Of a stretch of 64,000 nt of DNA, positions 51,002-64,000 are shown in pieces; within the stretch, counting starts at the first letter, position 1, and each line of letters begins with the position of its first letter. The translations under genes and the position numbers were made by a program. Location of the stretch: NCBI RefSeq assembly GCF_051304405.1, contig NZ_JBPPGG010000006.1, positions 46,089-110,088 on the forward strand. Reading direction: 5' to 3'. The notes beneath the pieces were generated by a model, which was not told the DNA's origin, ran no database searches, and saw only the letters and a list, made by a program, of their open reading frames with translations. This DNA comes from Pedomonas sp051304405 (GTDB lineage: Bacteria > Pseudomonadota > Alphaproteobacteria > Sphingomonadales > Sphingomonadaceae).

Positions 51002-52513
51002 ATGGGTGAGGATAACGCACTGAAACAACAGCCCAAGGCGGCGCCGCTCGCGTCCCGCATCATGGTGGGGGGCGCGTGGATGGTTGCCACCCGGTGGATG
51101 CTGCGCATCCTCGGGCTGGTCAATGTGGTCATTCTGGCCCGCCTGCTCTCGCCGGAGGATTTCGGCATCGTGGCCATGGCCATGGCCTTCGTGGTCCTGG
51201 CGGACTCCATCATGAACATGGGCGCGGAGAGCGCCGTCATCCAGATGGGGGAGAAGGGGCGGGCATACTACAACGCTGCCTGGACACTGCGGATCGTCCA
51301 GAACCTCGCTCTGGCGGCGGTTATCTGCGTGCTCGCCATCTTCGCGCCAGCCTACTATGGCGACCCGAGGGTGGAGGCGGTCATTCAGGTGGTCGCCATC
51401 ACCATCGTCATCCGCGCCTTCGAGAACATTGGCGTCACCGCCATCCAGCAGGAGCTGCGCTTCTCCAGCACCTTCTGGCAGCAGGTGCTCTCCCAGGCGG
51501 TTGCAATTGTCGTCACCCTGTCCATCGCCGTTCTCTACCGCAGCTACTGGGCGCTCGTGATCGGCTCCATGGCGCGCACGGCCATGACCGTCATCCTCAG
51601 TTTCCTGCTGTTCCCCTACCGGCCCCGGCTGGAGTTCCGGGGCTGGAAGCACATCTGGTCCTTCTCCCAATGGTATCTGGTCAACAACCTGGGCAAGAGC
51701 CTGCTCATGCGCGGCATTACGCTGACGCTGGGGCGCGTGGCGGGTCCGGGCGTGCTGGGCATCTACTCCATGGCGGCGGAACTGGCGGGCACGGCGGCAT
51801 TCGAGATCGCCATGCCGATCAGCCGGGTGCTCTATACCGGCATGGTGAAGCTGCGGGAGGATATGGAGCGCTACCGCCGCGCCTTCCTCCAGGCCCTGCA
51901 CGGCGTCACGCTGATCACCGCGCCGATCTGCTTCGGCCTTGGCGCCGTCAGCGACGAGCTGGTGATGATCGCGCTGGGCAAGGACTGGACGGCGGCCGCC
52001 GACATCATGAAGATCATGGCCTTCACCGGCGTGTTGCGGATCGCCAGCCTGATCGTCACCGACCAGCTGGTGGTGCTGGGTCAGCTGCGCAAGAACGCGG
52101 TCATCAGCTGGGTGCAGGCCATCGTCCTCCTGTCCTCGGCCATTCCGGTTTACCTGCGCTTCGGGCTGGAGGGCGTCGCGTGGGTGTCCGTCATCATGGC
52201 CGGCCTGACGCTGGTTTATGTCACGGCCATGATGAGCCGGGCTTGCGGCCTCTCCATGCTTGCCCAGTTCGCCAGCATCGCCGGGCCGTTCATGGCCGGT
52301 TTCGTGATGGCGGCGGCCGTGCTGGCGCTGCCTCTGCTCTGGACGGCGCCGGATTACCTGATGCTCCCGGCCAAGATCGTGCTGGGGGTGGTGGTCTATC
52401 CCGCGCTTGCGCTGGCGCTGTGGAACCTGGCCGGCCGGCCGGACGGGCTGGAGCGCAAGACGATGGATCGGGTGGCTGTCCTTGGCGGGCGGTTGAAGGC
52501 CCGGCTTGGCTGA
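51002..52513 (+). CDS. Polysaccharide flippase, MOP/WzxC-like
   Basis: A 503-residue inner-membrane protein with about 12-14 helices. GGAWMVATRWMLRILGLVNVVILARLLSPEDFGIVAMA is the standard start of oligosaccharide flippases. It moves lipid-linked sugars across the membrane for exopolysaccharide or LPS. No glycosyltransferase is adjacent, so it is an orphan here. It converges on cysQ with an 18-bp gap. Confidence 0.9.
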   Translation: MGEDNALKQQPKAAPLASRIMVGGAWMVATRWMLRILGLVNVVILARLLSPEDFGIVAMAMAFVVLADSIMNMGAESAVIQMGEKGRAYYNAAWTLRIVQNLALAAVICVLAIFAPAYYGDPRVEAVIQVVAITIVIRAFENIGVTAIQQELRFSSTFWQQVLSQAVAIVVTLSIAVLYRSYWALVIGSMARTAMTVILSFLLFPYRPRLEFRGWKHIWSFSQWYLVNNLGKSLLMRGITLTLGRVAGPGVLGIYSMAAELAGTAAFEIAMPISRVLYTGMVKLREDMERYRRAFLQALHGVTLITAPICFGLGAVSDELVMIALGKDWTAAADIMKIMAFTGVLRIASLIVTDQLVVLGQLRKNAVISWVQAIVLLSSAIPVYLRFGLEGVAWVSVIMAGLTLVYVTAMMSRACGLSMLAQFASIAGPFMAGFVMAAAVLALPLLWTAPDYLMLPAKIVLGVVVYPALALALWNLAGRPDGLERKTMDRVAVLGGRLKARLG

Positions 52514-52531
52514 GCCCGTCAGCCGGCAGGC

Positions 52532-53377
52532 TCAGCCGGTATAAGGCGCGCCGCCCCAGGCGATGAAGGCGCCGTTGCGGAAGCCGTTCGCCATCTTGCC
52601 GTACAGGAATTCCTCCCCGCCCGGGGTCAGGACCTGACCGCCCGCCGCCAGCAAGACCGCATGGCCGGCGGCCGTGTCCCATTCCATGGTCGGGCCGAAC
52701 CGGGGGTACACATCGGCCTGCCCTTCCGCCACCAGACAGAACTTGAGGGACGAGCCCGCATCGCGCTTCCCGGCGAGCGGCAGGCGGCCGAGAAACGCCT
52801 CGGTCTCCCCGTCCGCATGGGAGCGGCTGGTGACGGCCGTCAGGCCCGCGCCGGGGTAGGGCCGGGTGCTGATGGCGCAGGACTCTTCATCCGCCACGCG
52901 CCCGCCGGCGGTCACCATGGCGAGACGCGCCGTCTTGCCCGCCATGTACATGCGCGCGGCCGCCGGGGCGTAGACGCAGCCTGCAATGGGCCGTCCCTTG
53001 CGGACCAGCGCCACGTTCACGGTGAACTCGCCGTTGCGGTTGATGAATTCCCGCGTACCGTCCAGCGGATCGATGAGCACATAGGTCTCGCCCACCACGG
53101 GCGGCCCATCGCGGGTGACCGCTTCCTCGGCCACGATCGGCACGCCCGGCAGCAACCGTTCGACGCCGGAGATCAGAATGGGCTCGGCCGCCTCGTCCGC
53201 CTCGCTGACCGGCGAGGCGTCCGCCTTGGCGCGGACCTCGAAATCCCGGCAGTAGATGTCCATGATGGCGCGCCCGGCCTCGCTGGCCAGTTCGGCAAAG
53301 GCCAGGGCGAGCCGGTCCAGCTCCGTCAGGCTGGCGGAACGGAGAGCGGGCGCGCTGGGCGAAGAAGACGGACTCAT
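52532..53377 (-). CDS. cysQ: 3'(2'),5'-bisphosphate nucleotidase CysQ
   Basis: About 281 residues of the inositol-monophosphatase fold. KADASPVSEADEAAE, VAEEAVTRD and the metal site IDPLDGTREFINRNGEF are present, with the C-terminal EWDTAAGHAVLLAAGG. CysQ removes phosphate from PAP, made during sulfate assimilation, which fits the sulfur theme at the other end of the window only loosely. ATG 53377 is used; ATG 53404 is in frame and equally possible. Confidence 0.9.
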   Translation of the reverse strand: MSPSSSPSAPALRSASLTELDRLALAFAELASEAGRAIMDIYCRDFEVRAKADASPVSEADEAAEPILISGVERLLPGVPIVAEEAVTRDGPPVVGETYVLIDPLDGTREFINRNGEFTVNVALVRKGRPIAGCVYAPAAARMYMAGKTARLAMVTAGGRVADEESCAISTRPYPGAGLTAVTSRSHADGETEAFLGRLPLAGKRDAGSSLKFCLVAEGQADVYPRFGPTMEWDTAAGHAVLLAAGGQVLTPGGEEFLYGKMANGFRNGAFIAWGGAPYTG

Positions 53378-53562
53378 GACAGACCAGGCCTTGTGACTGC
53401 ACATTCTGCAATTCCGCCTTCATCGGCCTTACCATCCGGGACTGCAAGCCCAACCATGACTGTGGCGCGATAAACCGCAGGTCCCCCGGGTGGACAGCCC
53501 GGCTTGTCGTCCCACCTGATATCATACCTGTGACATCGTGGCGGTGTGGAGGAGGCGACGGT

Positions 53563-55407
53563 ATGGATCATCCGGCACCCGGCCATGGCGTATCCGCTGG
53601 CGAGCCAAGCCTGAATCTGGCCGTGGTTGGCAACTGCATGCTCAATGCCCTGATCGATCCTCAGGCAAGGATCGTCTGGGCCTGCTTTCCCCATCTGGAT
53701 TCGGACCCGATCTTTTGCAGCCTGCTTCAGCCCAAGGGCAGGAACAGCAATGCGGGCTATTTTGCCATCGAACTGCACAACCTGTCGGGGTCCAGCCAGA
53801 CCTACGTCCGCAACACGGCGATCGCCGTCACCACGCTCTATGATACCCACGGCGGCTGCCTGCGGGTGATCGACTTCGCGCCCCGCTACAAGACCTACGG
53901 GCGGGCGCTGCATCCGCCCTATCTGATCCGCCGGATCGAGCCGGTCAGCGGCAGTCCCCGGATCAGCATACGCATCCGGCCGCTGACGAACTACGGCGCC
54001 CATGCCATGGCGCGCACCCTCGGCAGCAATCACATCAGCTTCCGCGACGGGGGAGAGTCGCCGTTCCGGGTGACGAGCGACATGCCCATTTCCTACCTGT
54101 CGGCGGAAGCGCCGTTCGTGCTGGATCGTCCGGTCAACCTCATCCTCGGGCCGGACGAAGTACTGGAGGCGGACATCACCGACCTGGTGCGGGAGTATTA
54201 CACGCGCACCGAGACCTACTGGTACGAGTGGGCGCGCTATCTCTCCGTGCCCTTCGAGTGGCAGGAGGCGGTCATCCGGGCGGCCATCACCCTCAAGCTC
54301 TGCGCGTTCGAGGAAACCGGGGCGGTGGTGGCGGCGCTCACCACCTCCATTCCCGAGGCGCCCCATTCAGGCCGGAACTGGGATTACCGCTACTGCTGGC
54401 TGCGGGACGCCTATTTCGTCGTGCATGCCCTCAACCGGCTGGGCGTCACCAAGACGATGGAGGAGTTCATCCGCTATATCATCAATGTGGCGGCGATGGA
54501 GGAAGGGGGCGGCGATCTCAAGCCGGTCTATCCCGTCCTGCCGGGCCGGCCGCTGACCGAGCGTATCGCCCCGGCGCTTCAGGGCTATCGCGGCATGGGG
54601 CCGGTGCGGATCGGCAACCAGGCTGCCGAGCAGGTGCAGAACGACGTTTACGGCAGCGTGGTTCTGGCGGCCGCCCAGATGTTCTTCGACAAGCGGCTGC
54701 CCCGCATGGGGGACGTCGCCCTGTTCCAGCGCCTCGAAATGCTGGGCGCCCGGGCGGCGCAGGTGGCGCTGGAGCCGGACGCCAGCCTGTGGGAATACCG
54801 GGGGCGGGCGAGCGTCCACACCTATTCCAGCGTCATGTGCTGGGCCGCGTGTGACCGGCTGGCGGCCATCGCCAACATTCTCGGTCTGCCGGAGCGGGAG
54901 GCGCACTGGCGCGCGGAGGCCCACCGCATCCGCGCCGCCATTCTGGAGCGGGCCTGGAACCCGGCCATGAACAGCTTTGTCGGCACCTTCGGCGGCAACG
55001 AGGTGGACGCCAGCCTGCTGCATCTGCACGAGGTGGGGTTTGTCTCCGCATCGGACCCGCGCTTCATCGGCACGGTGGAGGCCATCGAGAAGCAGCTGCG
55101 CCGGGGCGACCACATGTTCCGCTATGCCGCGGCCGATGATTTCGGCACACCCGAGACGGCGTTTACCATCTGCACCTTCTGGTACATCGACGCCCTTGCC
55201 GCCATCGGGCGGCGGGACGAAGCGCGCGACCTGTTCGAGAAGCTGCTGGCCTGCCGCAATCATGTCGGGCTGCTGTCGGAGGACATCGACCCGCGCACGG
55301 GGGAGCTGTGGGGCAATTATCCGCAGACCTATTCGCTGGTCGGCCTCATCATCGCCGCCATGCGCCTGAGCAAGAGCTGGCGGGCGGCGTTCGAGCCGGC
55401 TCTTTGA
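53563..55407 (+). CDS. Glycoside hydrolase family 15 protein (glucoamylase/trehalase-like)
   Basis: A 614-residue protein. The N-terminal domain (to about 225) is the trehalase-like domain, followed by an alpha-toroid with GRNWDYRYCWLRDAYF (catalytic acid region) and the late SEDIDPRTGELWGNYPQTYS (catalytic base region). It hydrolyses alpha-glucosides such as trehalose or maltodextrins, probably in the cytoplasm as no signal peptide is seen. GGAGGAGGCGACGGT precedes the ATG. Confidence 0.92.
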   Translation: MDHPAPGHGVSAGEPSLNLAVVGNCMLNALIDPQARIVWACFPHLDSDPIFCSLLQPKGRNSNAGYFAIELHNLSGSSQTYVRNTAIAVTTLYDTHGGCLRVIDFAPRYKTYGRALHPPYLIRRIEPVSGSPRISIRIRPLTNYGAHAMARTLGSNHISFRDGGESPFRVTSDMPISYLSAEAPFVLDRPVNLILGPDEVLEADITDLVREYYTRTETYWYEWARYLSVPFEWQEAVIRAAITLKLCAFEETGAVVAALTTSIPEAPHSGRNWDYRYCWLRDAYFVVHALNRLGVTKTMEEFIRYIINVAAMEEGGGDLKPVYPVLPGRPLTERIAPALQGYRGMGPVRIGNQAAEQVQNDVYGSVVLAAAQMFFDKRLPRMGDVALFQRLEMLGARAAQVALEPDASLWEYRGRASVHTYSSVMCWAACDRLAAIANILGLPEREAHWRAEAHRIRAAILERAWNPAMNSFVGTFGGNEVDASLLHLHEVGFVSASDPRFIGTVEAIEKQLRRGDHMFRYAAADDFGTPETAFTICTFWYIDALAAIGRRDEARDLFEKLLACRNHVGLLSEDIDPRTGELWGNYPQTYSLVGLIIAAMRLSKSWRAAFEPAL

Positions 55408-55441
55408 GGCGCGGGCGGGAAGCCGGAACGGCGGGCGGGGT

Positions 55442-56548
55442 CTACCGCCCTGCCTTCACGCCCTGGCTGCGCAGCTGAAGGAAGATCAGCGTCACCTCGC
55501 GCAGGTGCTCGGCCAGCCACATGGCCATCGCCCGCTCCTCGGTGAGGGACTTGCCGAGCAACGGCAGGACGGTGAGGTAGCCCGCCTCCTGGGCCAGAAC
55601 GATGAGCGCCTCATAGGAGGCAATCTCGAAACTCTCCTGCGCGTAGCTGGCCAGCGCGTTCTTCAGGATCTCGTCCTCCGCCATGGCATTGGCCATCGCG
55701 CCCATGGTGCCGGTGGCGGCCATGGCCATGTCCTTGAACAGGGAGCGATCCGAGCCGGTCGTCTCGAGAATCTGCTCGAGCCGCTCGATCTGCAACCGGG
55801 TCTCGTCGATATGCTGCGCGATCCGCTCCCGCACCTGCGGATAGTGCTCGATCCGGGAGTGCGCCAGCTCGAGCATTTGCAGGGACTGGCGCTCCATGGC
55901 GTGAGCGTCCTTCAGCCCGGTGATGAAAAGCGATTTTGCAACCTCGGCGGAGGACTGGTGCATGTCGGGTCTCCAGTAAATCGGCTTGAGGGGCCCATGG
56001 GTGCGGGGCGTGCTCTTGCCCATGTCCGCGGCCATCAGTTCGGCGCGCCGTGCCGCCACCGCGCCGCCAAGGGCGTAGAGATCAATGTTCCCCGTGCGCA
56101 GCGGAGGAAGCAGCTTCCCTTCCTCCTCGACCACGTGCAGGCGCAGCTCGGTCGCCAGCCGCTGGATGAGGTCGTCCATTTCCGGGCCGCCAGGCTCGGC
56201 CAGTTCGATGGCGGCCACCAGATCCTTGATGCGGCCGTGGTCGTCAAAGGACCGGTCGATGAGCGCATCATCCCCCGTGGCGCTGCGGGCAAACGGGTAG
56301 AGGATGATCTCCTCCGCGCTGGCGTGCGCCTTGAGCGCGGTACAGATCTGCCGGGCCACATGGGCCTTCTGCTCGGGATAGGGCAGGCGGCCATAGGCCT
56401 CGAACCAGGCCTCCACCTGCCGGTGATCCTGCTTCAGCAGGGCCGTGACATCGGGCAGCACCTTGTCGCTGACGGTTATCCGCTCCATCACCGTCATGAT
56501 CAGGCCGCCCGCGTCTTCCCGCGCCATGGAGCCTGTGAACGTTGCCAT
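55442..56548 (-). CDS. Hemerythrin HHE - DUF892 (ferritin-like) fusion protein
   Basis: A 368-residue protein with two iron-type domains. Residues 30-160 form a hemerythrin-like bundle (LKQDHRQVEAWFEAYG, HASAEEIILYPF, DDHGRIKDL, LHVVEEEGKLLPPL). Residues 195-360 form a DUF892/YciE ferritin-like bundle (SLFITGLKDAHAMERQSLQM, then YAQESFEIASYEALIVLAQEAG). Usually these are separate proteins of about 170 residues. AAAGGAGGCAGAC precedes the ATG. With the next minus-strand gene it forms a diiron pair likely linked to oxidative or general stress. Confidence 0.88.
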   Translation of the reverse strand: MATFTGSMAREDAGGLIMTVMERITVSDKVLPDVTALLKQDHRQVEAWFEAYGRLPYPEQKAHVARQICTALKAHASAEEIILYPFARSATGDDALIDRSFDDHGRIKDLVAAIELAEPGGPEMDDLIQRLATELRLHVVEEEGKLLPPLRTGNIDLYALGGAVAARRAELMAADMGKSTPRTHGPLKPIYWRPDMHQSSAEVAKSLFITGLKDAHAMERQSLQMLELAHSRIEHYPQVRERIAQHIDETRLQIERLEQILETTGSDRSLFKDMAMAATGTMGAMANAMAEDEILKNALASYAQESFEIASYEALIVLAQEAGYLTVLPLLGKSLTEERAMAMWLAEHLREVTLIFLQLRSQGVKAGR

Positions 56549-56603
56549 GTCTGCCTCCTTTCCGCCCGGCCGGGCAGAGCACCGGAACGGGACCGGCGGT
56601 GGT

Positions 56604-57866
56604 TCAGGCGGCCTGCGCCGGTTTCACCTTTTCGGCATAGGTGGTGGTGGCGCCGTTGCGCTCGCGCTGCAAGCCGGGCACCGGGTTTTCGCCCAGCAGC
56701 TCGTGGCGATAGTCGGTGCCATTGACCTCGACCGCCTGCTGGATGACGGCCTCGCTCGGCACCCAGCCGTTGTTCACGGCCCGCTGGTAGTCAAAGTAGC
56801 GATGATCGGGCTGCAGGCTGTTCACCGGCACGAACATCGACTCCTGCGCCGTCAGGTCCACCTGCGCCTTCAACACGGAGCGCACATAGGCCCGGTTCTC
56901 CTGGAAGCTGAGCGGCGCCACGAACGGGCCGGGGATCACCTCCTGCGGCTCGCGCCGCTCGACCTGCTTCATCAGCTCGCCCGCGATCCGCAGGTGCTCC
57001 AGCTCCATGTTCAGGTGCAGTTCGTAGAGCGCCCGGATGCGCGGGTCCTGTTCGTCCTGCATCAGCGACCAGTAGATCCAGCACTCGTTGTATTCATGCA
57101 GCACCAGGTTGTGCAGCAGGGTCATGCCGGGGTCGAGGATCGACTCGTAGTGGCTGACGTGCTGCTCCTCGATCATGCCAATTTCGGCATAGAGGCTGCG
57201 CGCGATCGGCTCGACGAACCGGTTCCCGATGGTCATGTAGTAGTTCATCGTCTGCTGTTCGGCCGACATCACGGTCAGCGCGTTGAGCACGGACTGGGGG
57301 TGGGCGGCCATGCCGGGCATGGGCCGGCGGATCTCGTCGCGCGGGTCGCGGTGCTCGAAGATGGTCGGGCGCCCCGGGGTGATCTCGGTCAGGTCGTCCA
57401 CCAGCGCCTGGGCCTGCTTGCCTTCCAGCATCTCCAGCAGATTGGCGTAGCGGTAGAGGTGGTCGAAATCCTCCAGCAGGCCGAATTCATAGACCTGCCG
57501 CAGGTAGGGGTCGGGCTCGTTCTGGGCGACCCAGGCGGTCAGATCAACGGCCACCTGCTCGTAGCCGATCGTGACCTCCAGTGTGGTCTCGTCGCCCGGC
57601 AGCAGCCAGTTGACCGCCTTCTGCTGTTGCGCCTCCACCCGCCGGGTCAGCGCCAGCATCCGCTTGACGTCCGGATCCAGGGTGTTGCGCGCCATGGTGT
57701 GGGAAAAGAGGACCGCTTCAACCTCGATGCCATTGGCCAGGATGGCGCGGCAGCGGGTGTAGGGATGCACGTCATCCTTGCGGTAGGGCTGCACATTCAG
57801 CTCCGACCAGTTGCGGAACTGCCGTTCGATGGGGATGCCTTTTTCTTGCAGGGGATTGAAAGTCAT
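56604..57866 (-). CDS. Ferritin-like diiron-fold protein of unknown function
   Basis: A 420-residue protein. Two Glu/His-rich helix pairs are visible: MSAEQQTMNYYMTIG with EIGMIEEQHVSHYE, and LHEYNECWIYWS with ELHLNMELEHLRIAGELM. This is the ExxH pattern of ferritin-like diiron carriers. The N-terminal 130 residues and the C-terminal tail are not recognised. ATG 57866 (MTFNPLQEKG) is chosen over an upstream start. It lies 55 bp upstream of the hemerythrin-DUF892 gene on the same strand. Confidence 0.75.
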   Translation of the reverse strand: MTFNPLQEKGIPIERQFRNWSELNVQPYRKDDVHPYTRCRAILANGIEVEAVLFSHTMARNTLDPDVKRMLALTRRVEAQQQKAVNWLLPGDETTLEVTIGYEQVAVDLTAWVAQNEPDPYLRQVYEFGLLEDFDHLYRYANLLEMLEGKQAQALVDDLTEITPGRPTIFEHRDPRDEIRRPMPGMAAHPQSVLNALTVMSAEQQTMNYYMTIGNRFVEPIARSLYAEIGMIEEQHVSHYESILDPGMTLLHNLVLHEYNECWIYWSLMQDEQDPRIRALYELHLNMELEHLRIAGELMKQVERREPQEVIPGPFVAPLSFQENRAYVRSVLKAQVDLTAQESMFVPVNSLQPDHRYFDYQRAVNNGWVPSEAVIQQAVEVNGTDYRHELLGENPVPGLQRERNGATTTYAEKVKPAQAA

Positions 57867-58597
57867 GGCGACCGCTCCGGAGGGGTTGCAGGAACACTGG
57901 GCAGAACGTGGGCAGAAAAATCGGGGAATTGTCACACCAACACCCCGCTGCCAGCGGGGTTCCGCCGCGCCCTGAACCGTTCATCGCTACGGGGCCGACC
58001 CGCTTCCTGGCGTCGAGGTTCGCCCCAACCGAGGGCTGCCCCGTCGTGCCGATTCTCCTCCCGCCTGCCGATTCCGTCCCGCAGAATGCTGCCGACGGGG
58101 CCGGCGCCCGGTCCGGGGGGCGGGCGAGTCTGGGCGACAGGCCTTGTTTTGCCCGCCGGGCAGCCCCGTTCCGGGTGCGTGGCGGCCGCGACCGCCATGG
58201 GACGCACCTGTTAATTCATTGAAATGAAAAGATTTCCCGTTTCGATCGCGATTTTTTCAAAGAATGGCACTGACCCTGTTGACTCTTTGGTTGGAGGGGT
58301 CCTATAAGCCGCCTCCCGACGCGGTGACGCCCTGCCGGGACGGACGGGATCGGCCCCTTGATGTGGCGGATTTCCGGGCTGGAGCGGAAGCGGGGCTGCG
58401 GCGGGTTGCTCTTTCTCATTGTTGTTTTTTTGGAAGGGACATGTGGGCGGCGATGCTCACGGTCTTGCAGTCCGTCGGGCTGCGGATACGTGATTTATTG
58501 CCTCTTTACATGTCCTGCATAAGCAGTGACGTGCAGGAGGCCTCAAGTTCGGCCTGTTTGTCTGGCGTATTCCCGCTGGACGGATGGGTTGGATGTT
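57867..58597. other. Long gene-free region before the rRNA operon
   Basis: 731 bp. The first half is GC-rich and holds nothing I can name. The second half carries the rRNA promoter (58279-58308), a boxA-like TGCTCTTT (58407-58414) and the 16S leader. Confidence 0.6.
58279..58308 (+). promoter_or_regulatory. rRNA operon promoter
   Basis: TTGACT (58279-58284) and TATAAG (58303-58308) are spaced 18 bp apart, about 290 bp before the 16S gene, in an otherwise gene-free region. A boxA-like antitermination element TGCTCTTT follows at 58407-58414. Confidence 0.7.
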
Positions 58598-60093
<1,496 letters not shown>

Positions 60094-60209
60094 GAGCCTT
60101 CAGGCGCTTTGGTGCCTTTTGGTTCTTCCCGAGACACACATCGCCGCCCTCCTGTCCCTTCCTCCTGGAATTAGCCTGAGCGGGTCCTTGTTTTTGCGGG
60201 TTCGCGAAG

Positions 60210-60286
<77 letters not shown>

Positions 60287-60315
60287 CGACTGGGGTGCTG
60301 CCTGAGTTGCGTTGT

Positions 60316-60391
60316 GGGGCCTTAGCTCAGCTGGGAGAGCGGTAGCTTTGCAAGCTTCAGGTCGTCGGTTCGATCCCGACAGGCTCCACCA
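60316..60391 (+). tRNA. tRNA-Ala (TGC)
   Basis: 76 bases. Acceptor GGGGCCT pairs with AGGCTCC, the anticodon TGC is at 60349-60351, the T-loop GGTTCGATCCC is present, and CCA is encoded. It is the standard partner of tRNA-Ile in the 16S-23S spacer. Confidence 0.97.
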
Positions 60392-60730
60392 TCTTCCATT
60401 CTTCGGCTTCCATTCTTCGGATTGTCTCTTTTGCGAGGCTCTCAGGCTCTGGCCTGGTGCGGCCCGGAAGAAACGAAGGGAGCGCGAGGGTGTCTTGGTT
60501 TTGTTCGCCTCCGCGAACGGGGACCCTCGCAAGAAAAGGTTCCAGGAGAGAAGACATACGGTTTGAGGCTGTCCTGTATTGGACGGTCTCGGTTCTTTGA
60601 CATTGTGAATGGGTTAATATTGACGAGCGGCGCATTGCGTCTGTCCGGCATTTTTGCTGGTCGGGGCGATGCGTGGCTGAGCACACAGTGCCGATGGCGG
60701 CGTTCAGCGTTGCCGTTGGTGGTGTGGCAA
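60392..60730 (+). other. Second half of the 16S-23S spacer
   Basis: 339 bp without a gene. It contains a boxA-like GTTCTTTGACA at 60592-60602, expected for rRNA antitermination before 23S. Confidence 0.6.
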
Positions 60731-63526
<2,796 letters not shown>

Positions 63527-63639
63527 TTCCCACCACCAACGCCAGCGCTGGAACATCCAGCCTCGGCAAAACCCTCAGCCAACCCCTCGTCAATCGCTTC
63601 CCCCCGCACACAGGGGAAAGCGCCCAAGCCTTCTCCTCA

Positions 63640-63755
63640 GCCTGGTGGCCATAGCGCCTGTGCCCCACCCGATCCCATCTCGAACTCGGCCGTGAAACCA
63701 GGCAGCGCCCATGGTACTGACGCTCAAGCGTCGGGAGAGTCGGTCGCCGCCAGGC
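63640..63755 (+). rRNA. rrf: 5S ribosomal RNA
   Basis: About 116 bases. GCCTGG pairs with CCAGGC at the ends, and CCCGATCCCATCTCGAACTC is the conserved 5S core. Confidence 0.95.
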
Positions 63756-63854
63756 TCAGAAGAAGGCTTGAAACAAAAAACCCAGTCACAATGCCAACCG
63801 AACCAGCTGTTCAGCCCTGCTCCCAGGGCGCGCTTCCTACAGCCAACAGTTCGA

Positions 63855-63931
<77 letters not shown>

Positions 63932-63938
63932 AAACGAT

Positions 63939-63970
63939 AAAAGCCAGCCCCAAGGGCTGGCTTTTGGCGT
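63939..63970 (+). terminator. Terminator of the rRNA operon
   Basis: AAAAGCCAGCCC (63939-63950) pairs perfectly with GGGCTGGCTTTT (63954-63965) across a three-base loop, with a further T-run at 63970. Confidence 0.9.
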
Positions 63971-64000
63971 TTTTGGGCGTGAGGGCTCGGTGAATGAGCC

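Overview
The window reads as GC-rich alphaproteobacterial DNA, most likely from the order Sphingomonadales. The grounds are the rRNA operon layout (16S, tRNA-Ile, tRNA-Ala, 23S, 5S, tRNA-fMet), three TonB-dependent receptors, exosortase-type sorting tails, an isopeptidase-type lasso peptide cluster and a RepA_C-type replicon. No database search was possible, so the placement rests on sequence reading and family knowledge.

Layout. 1-6734: one tightly overlapping operon that looks like organosulfur scavenging (MFS fragment, two ABC permeases, ABC ATPase, nitroreductase, two luciferase-like monooxygenases, class II aldolase-like protein), closed by a terminator. 7081-12590: a complete plasmid-type replication and partition module (HTH protein, parB, parA, origin with iterons and a DnaA box, repA). 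12637-16648: pcaD-like hydrolase, glucokinase and a GAF-GGDEF-EAL protein. 16793-18111: three small stress genes (CsbD, DUF883-like, Cys-rich copper-binding type). 18272-20330: a double-TetR regulator and tag. 20471-25508: two tandem choice-of-anchor A paralogues and a TonB receptor. 25666-28499: YbaK, a DUF898 gene split by an in-frame TGA, and an M48 protease. 28764-36834: a lasso peptide locus (TonB receptor and isopeptidase on plus; asparagine-synthetase-like C, B and a 31-residue candidate precursor on minus). 37174-50863: housekeeping and accessory genes (GST, ADH, SRPBCC, EamA, wHTH, TonB receptor, AsnC, isochorismatase, ABC-F, mpg, DEAD helicase). 51002-57866: flippase, CysQ, GH15 and two diiron/ferritin-like proteins. 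58598-63931: a full rRNA operon with promoter, boxA elements and terminator.

How it fits together. An iteron-type replicon and an rRNA operon lie within 50 kb of each other. Together with single-copy-type genes (glk, tag, mpg, ABC-F), this suggests a chromid or secondary chromosome rather than a dispensable plasmid. Close copies of the 16-bp iteron also occur inside genes, one of them about 37 kb from the origin. The most unusual biology is the lasso locus: enzymes, isopeptidase and receptor look intact, but the only well-supported precursor has a 12-residue leader and a Trp-rich core with no Gly1 and no Asp/Glu at position 7-9. Other oddities are a split DUF898 gene flanked by direct repeats, a 46-bp copy of tag between the tandem paralogues, and a hemerythrin-DUF892 fusion.
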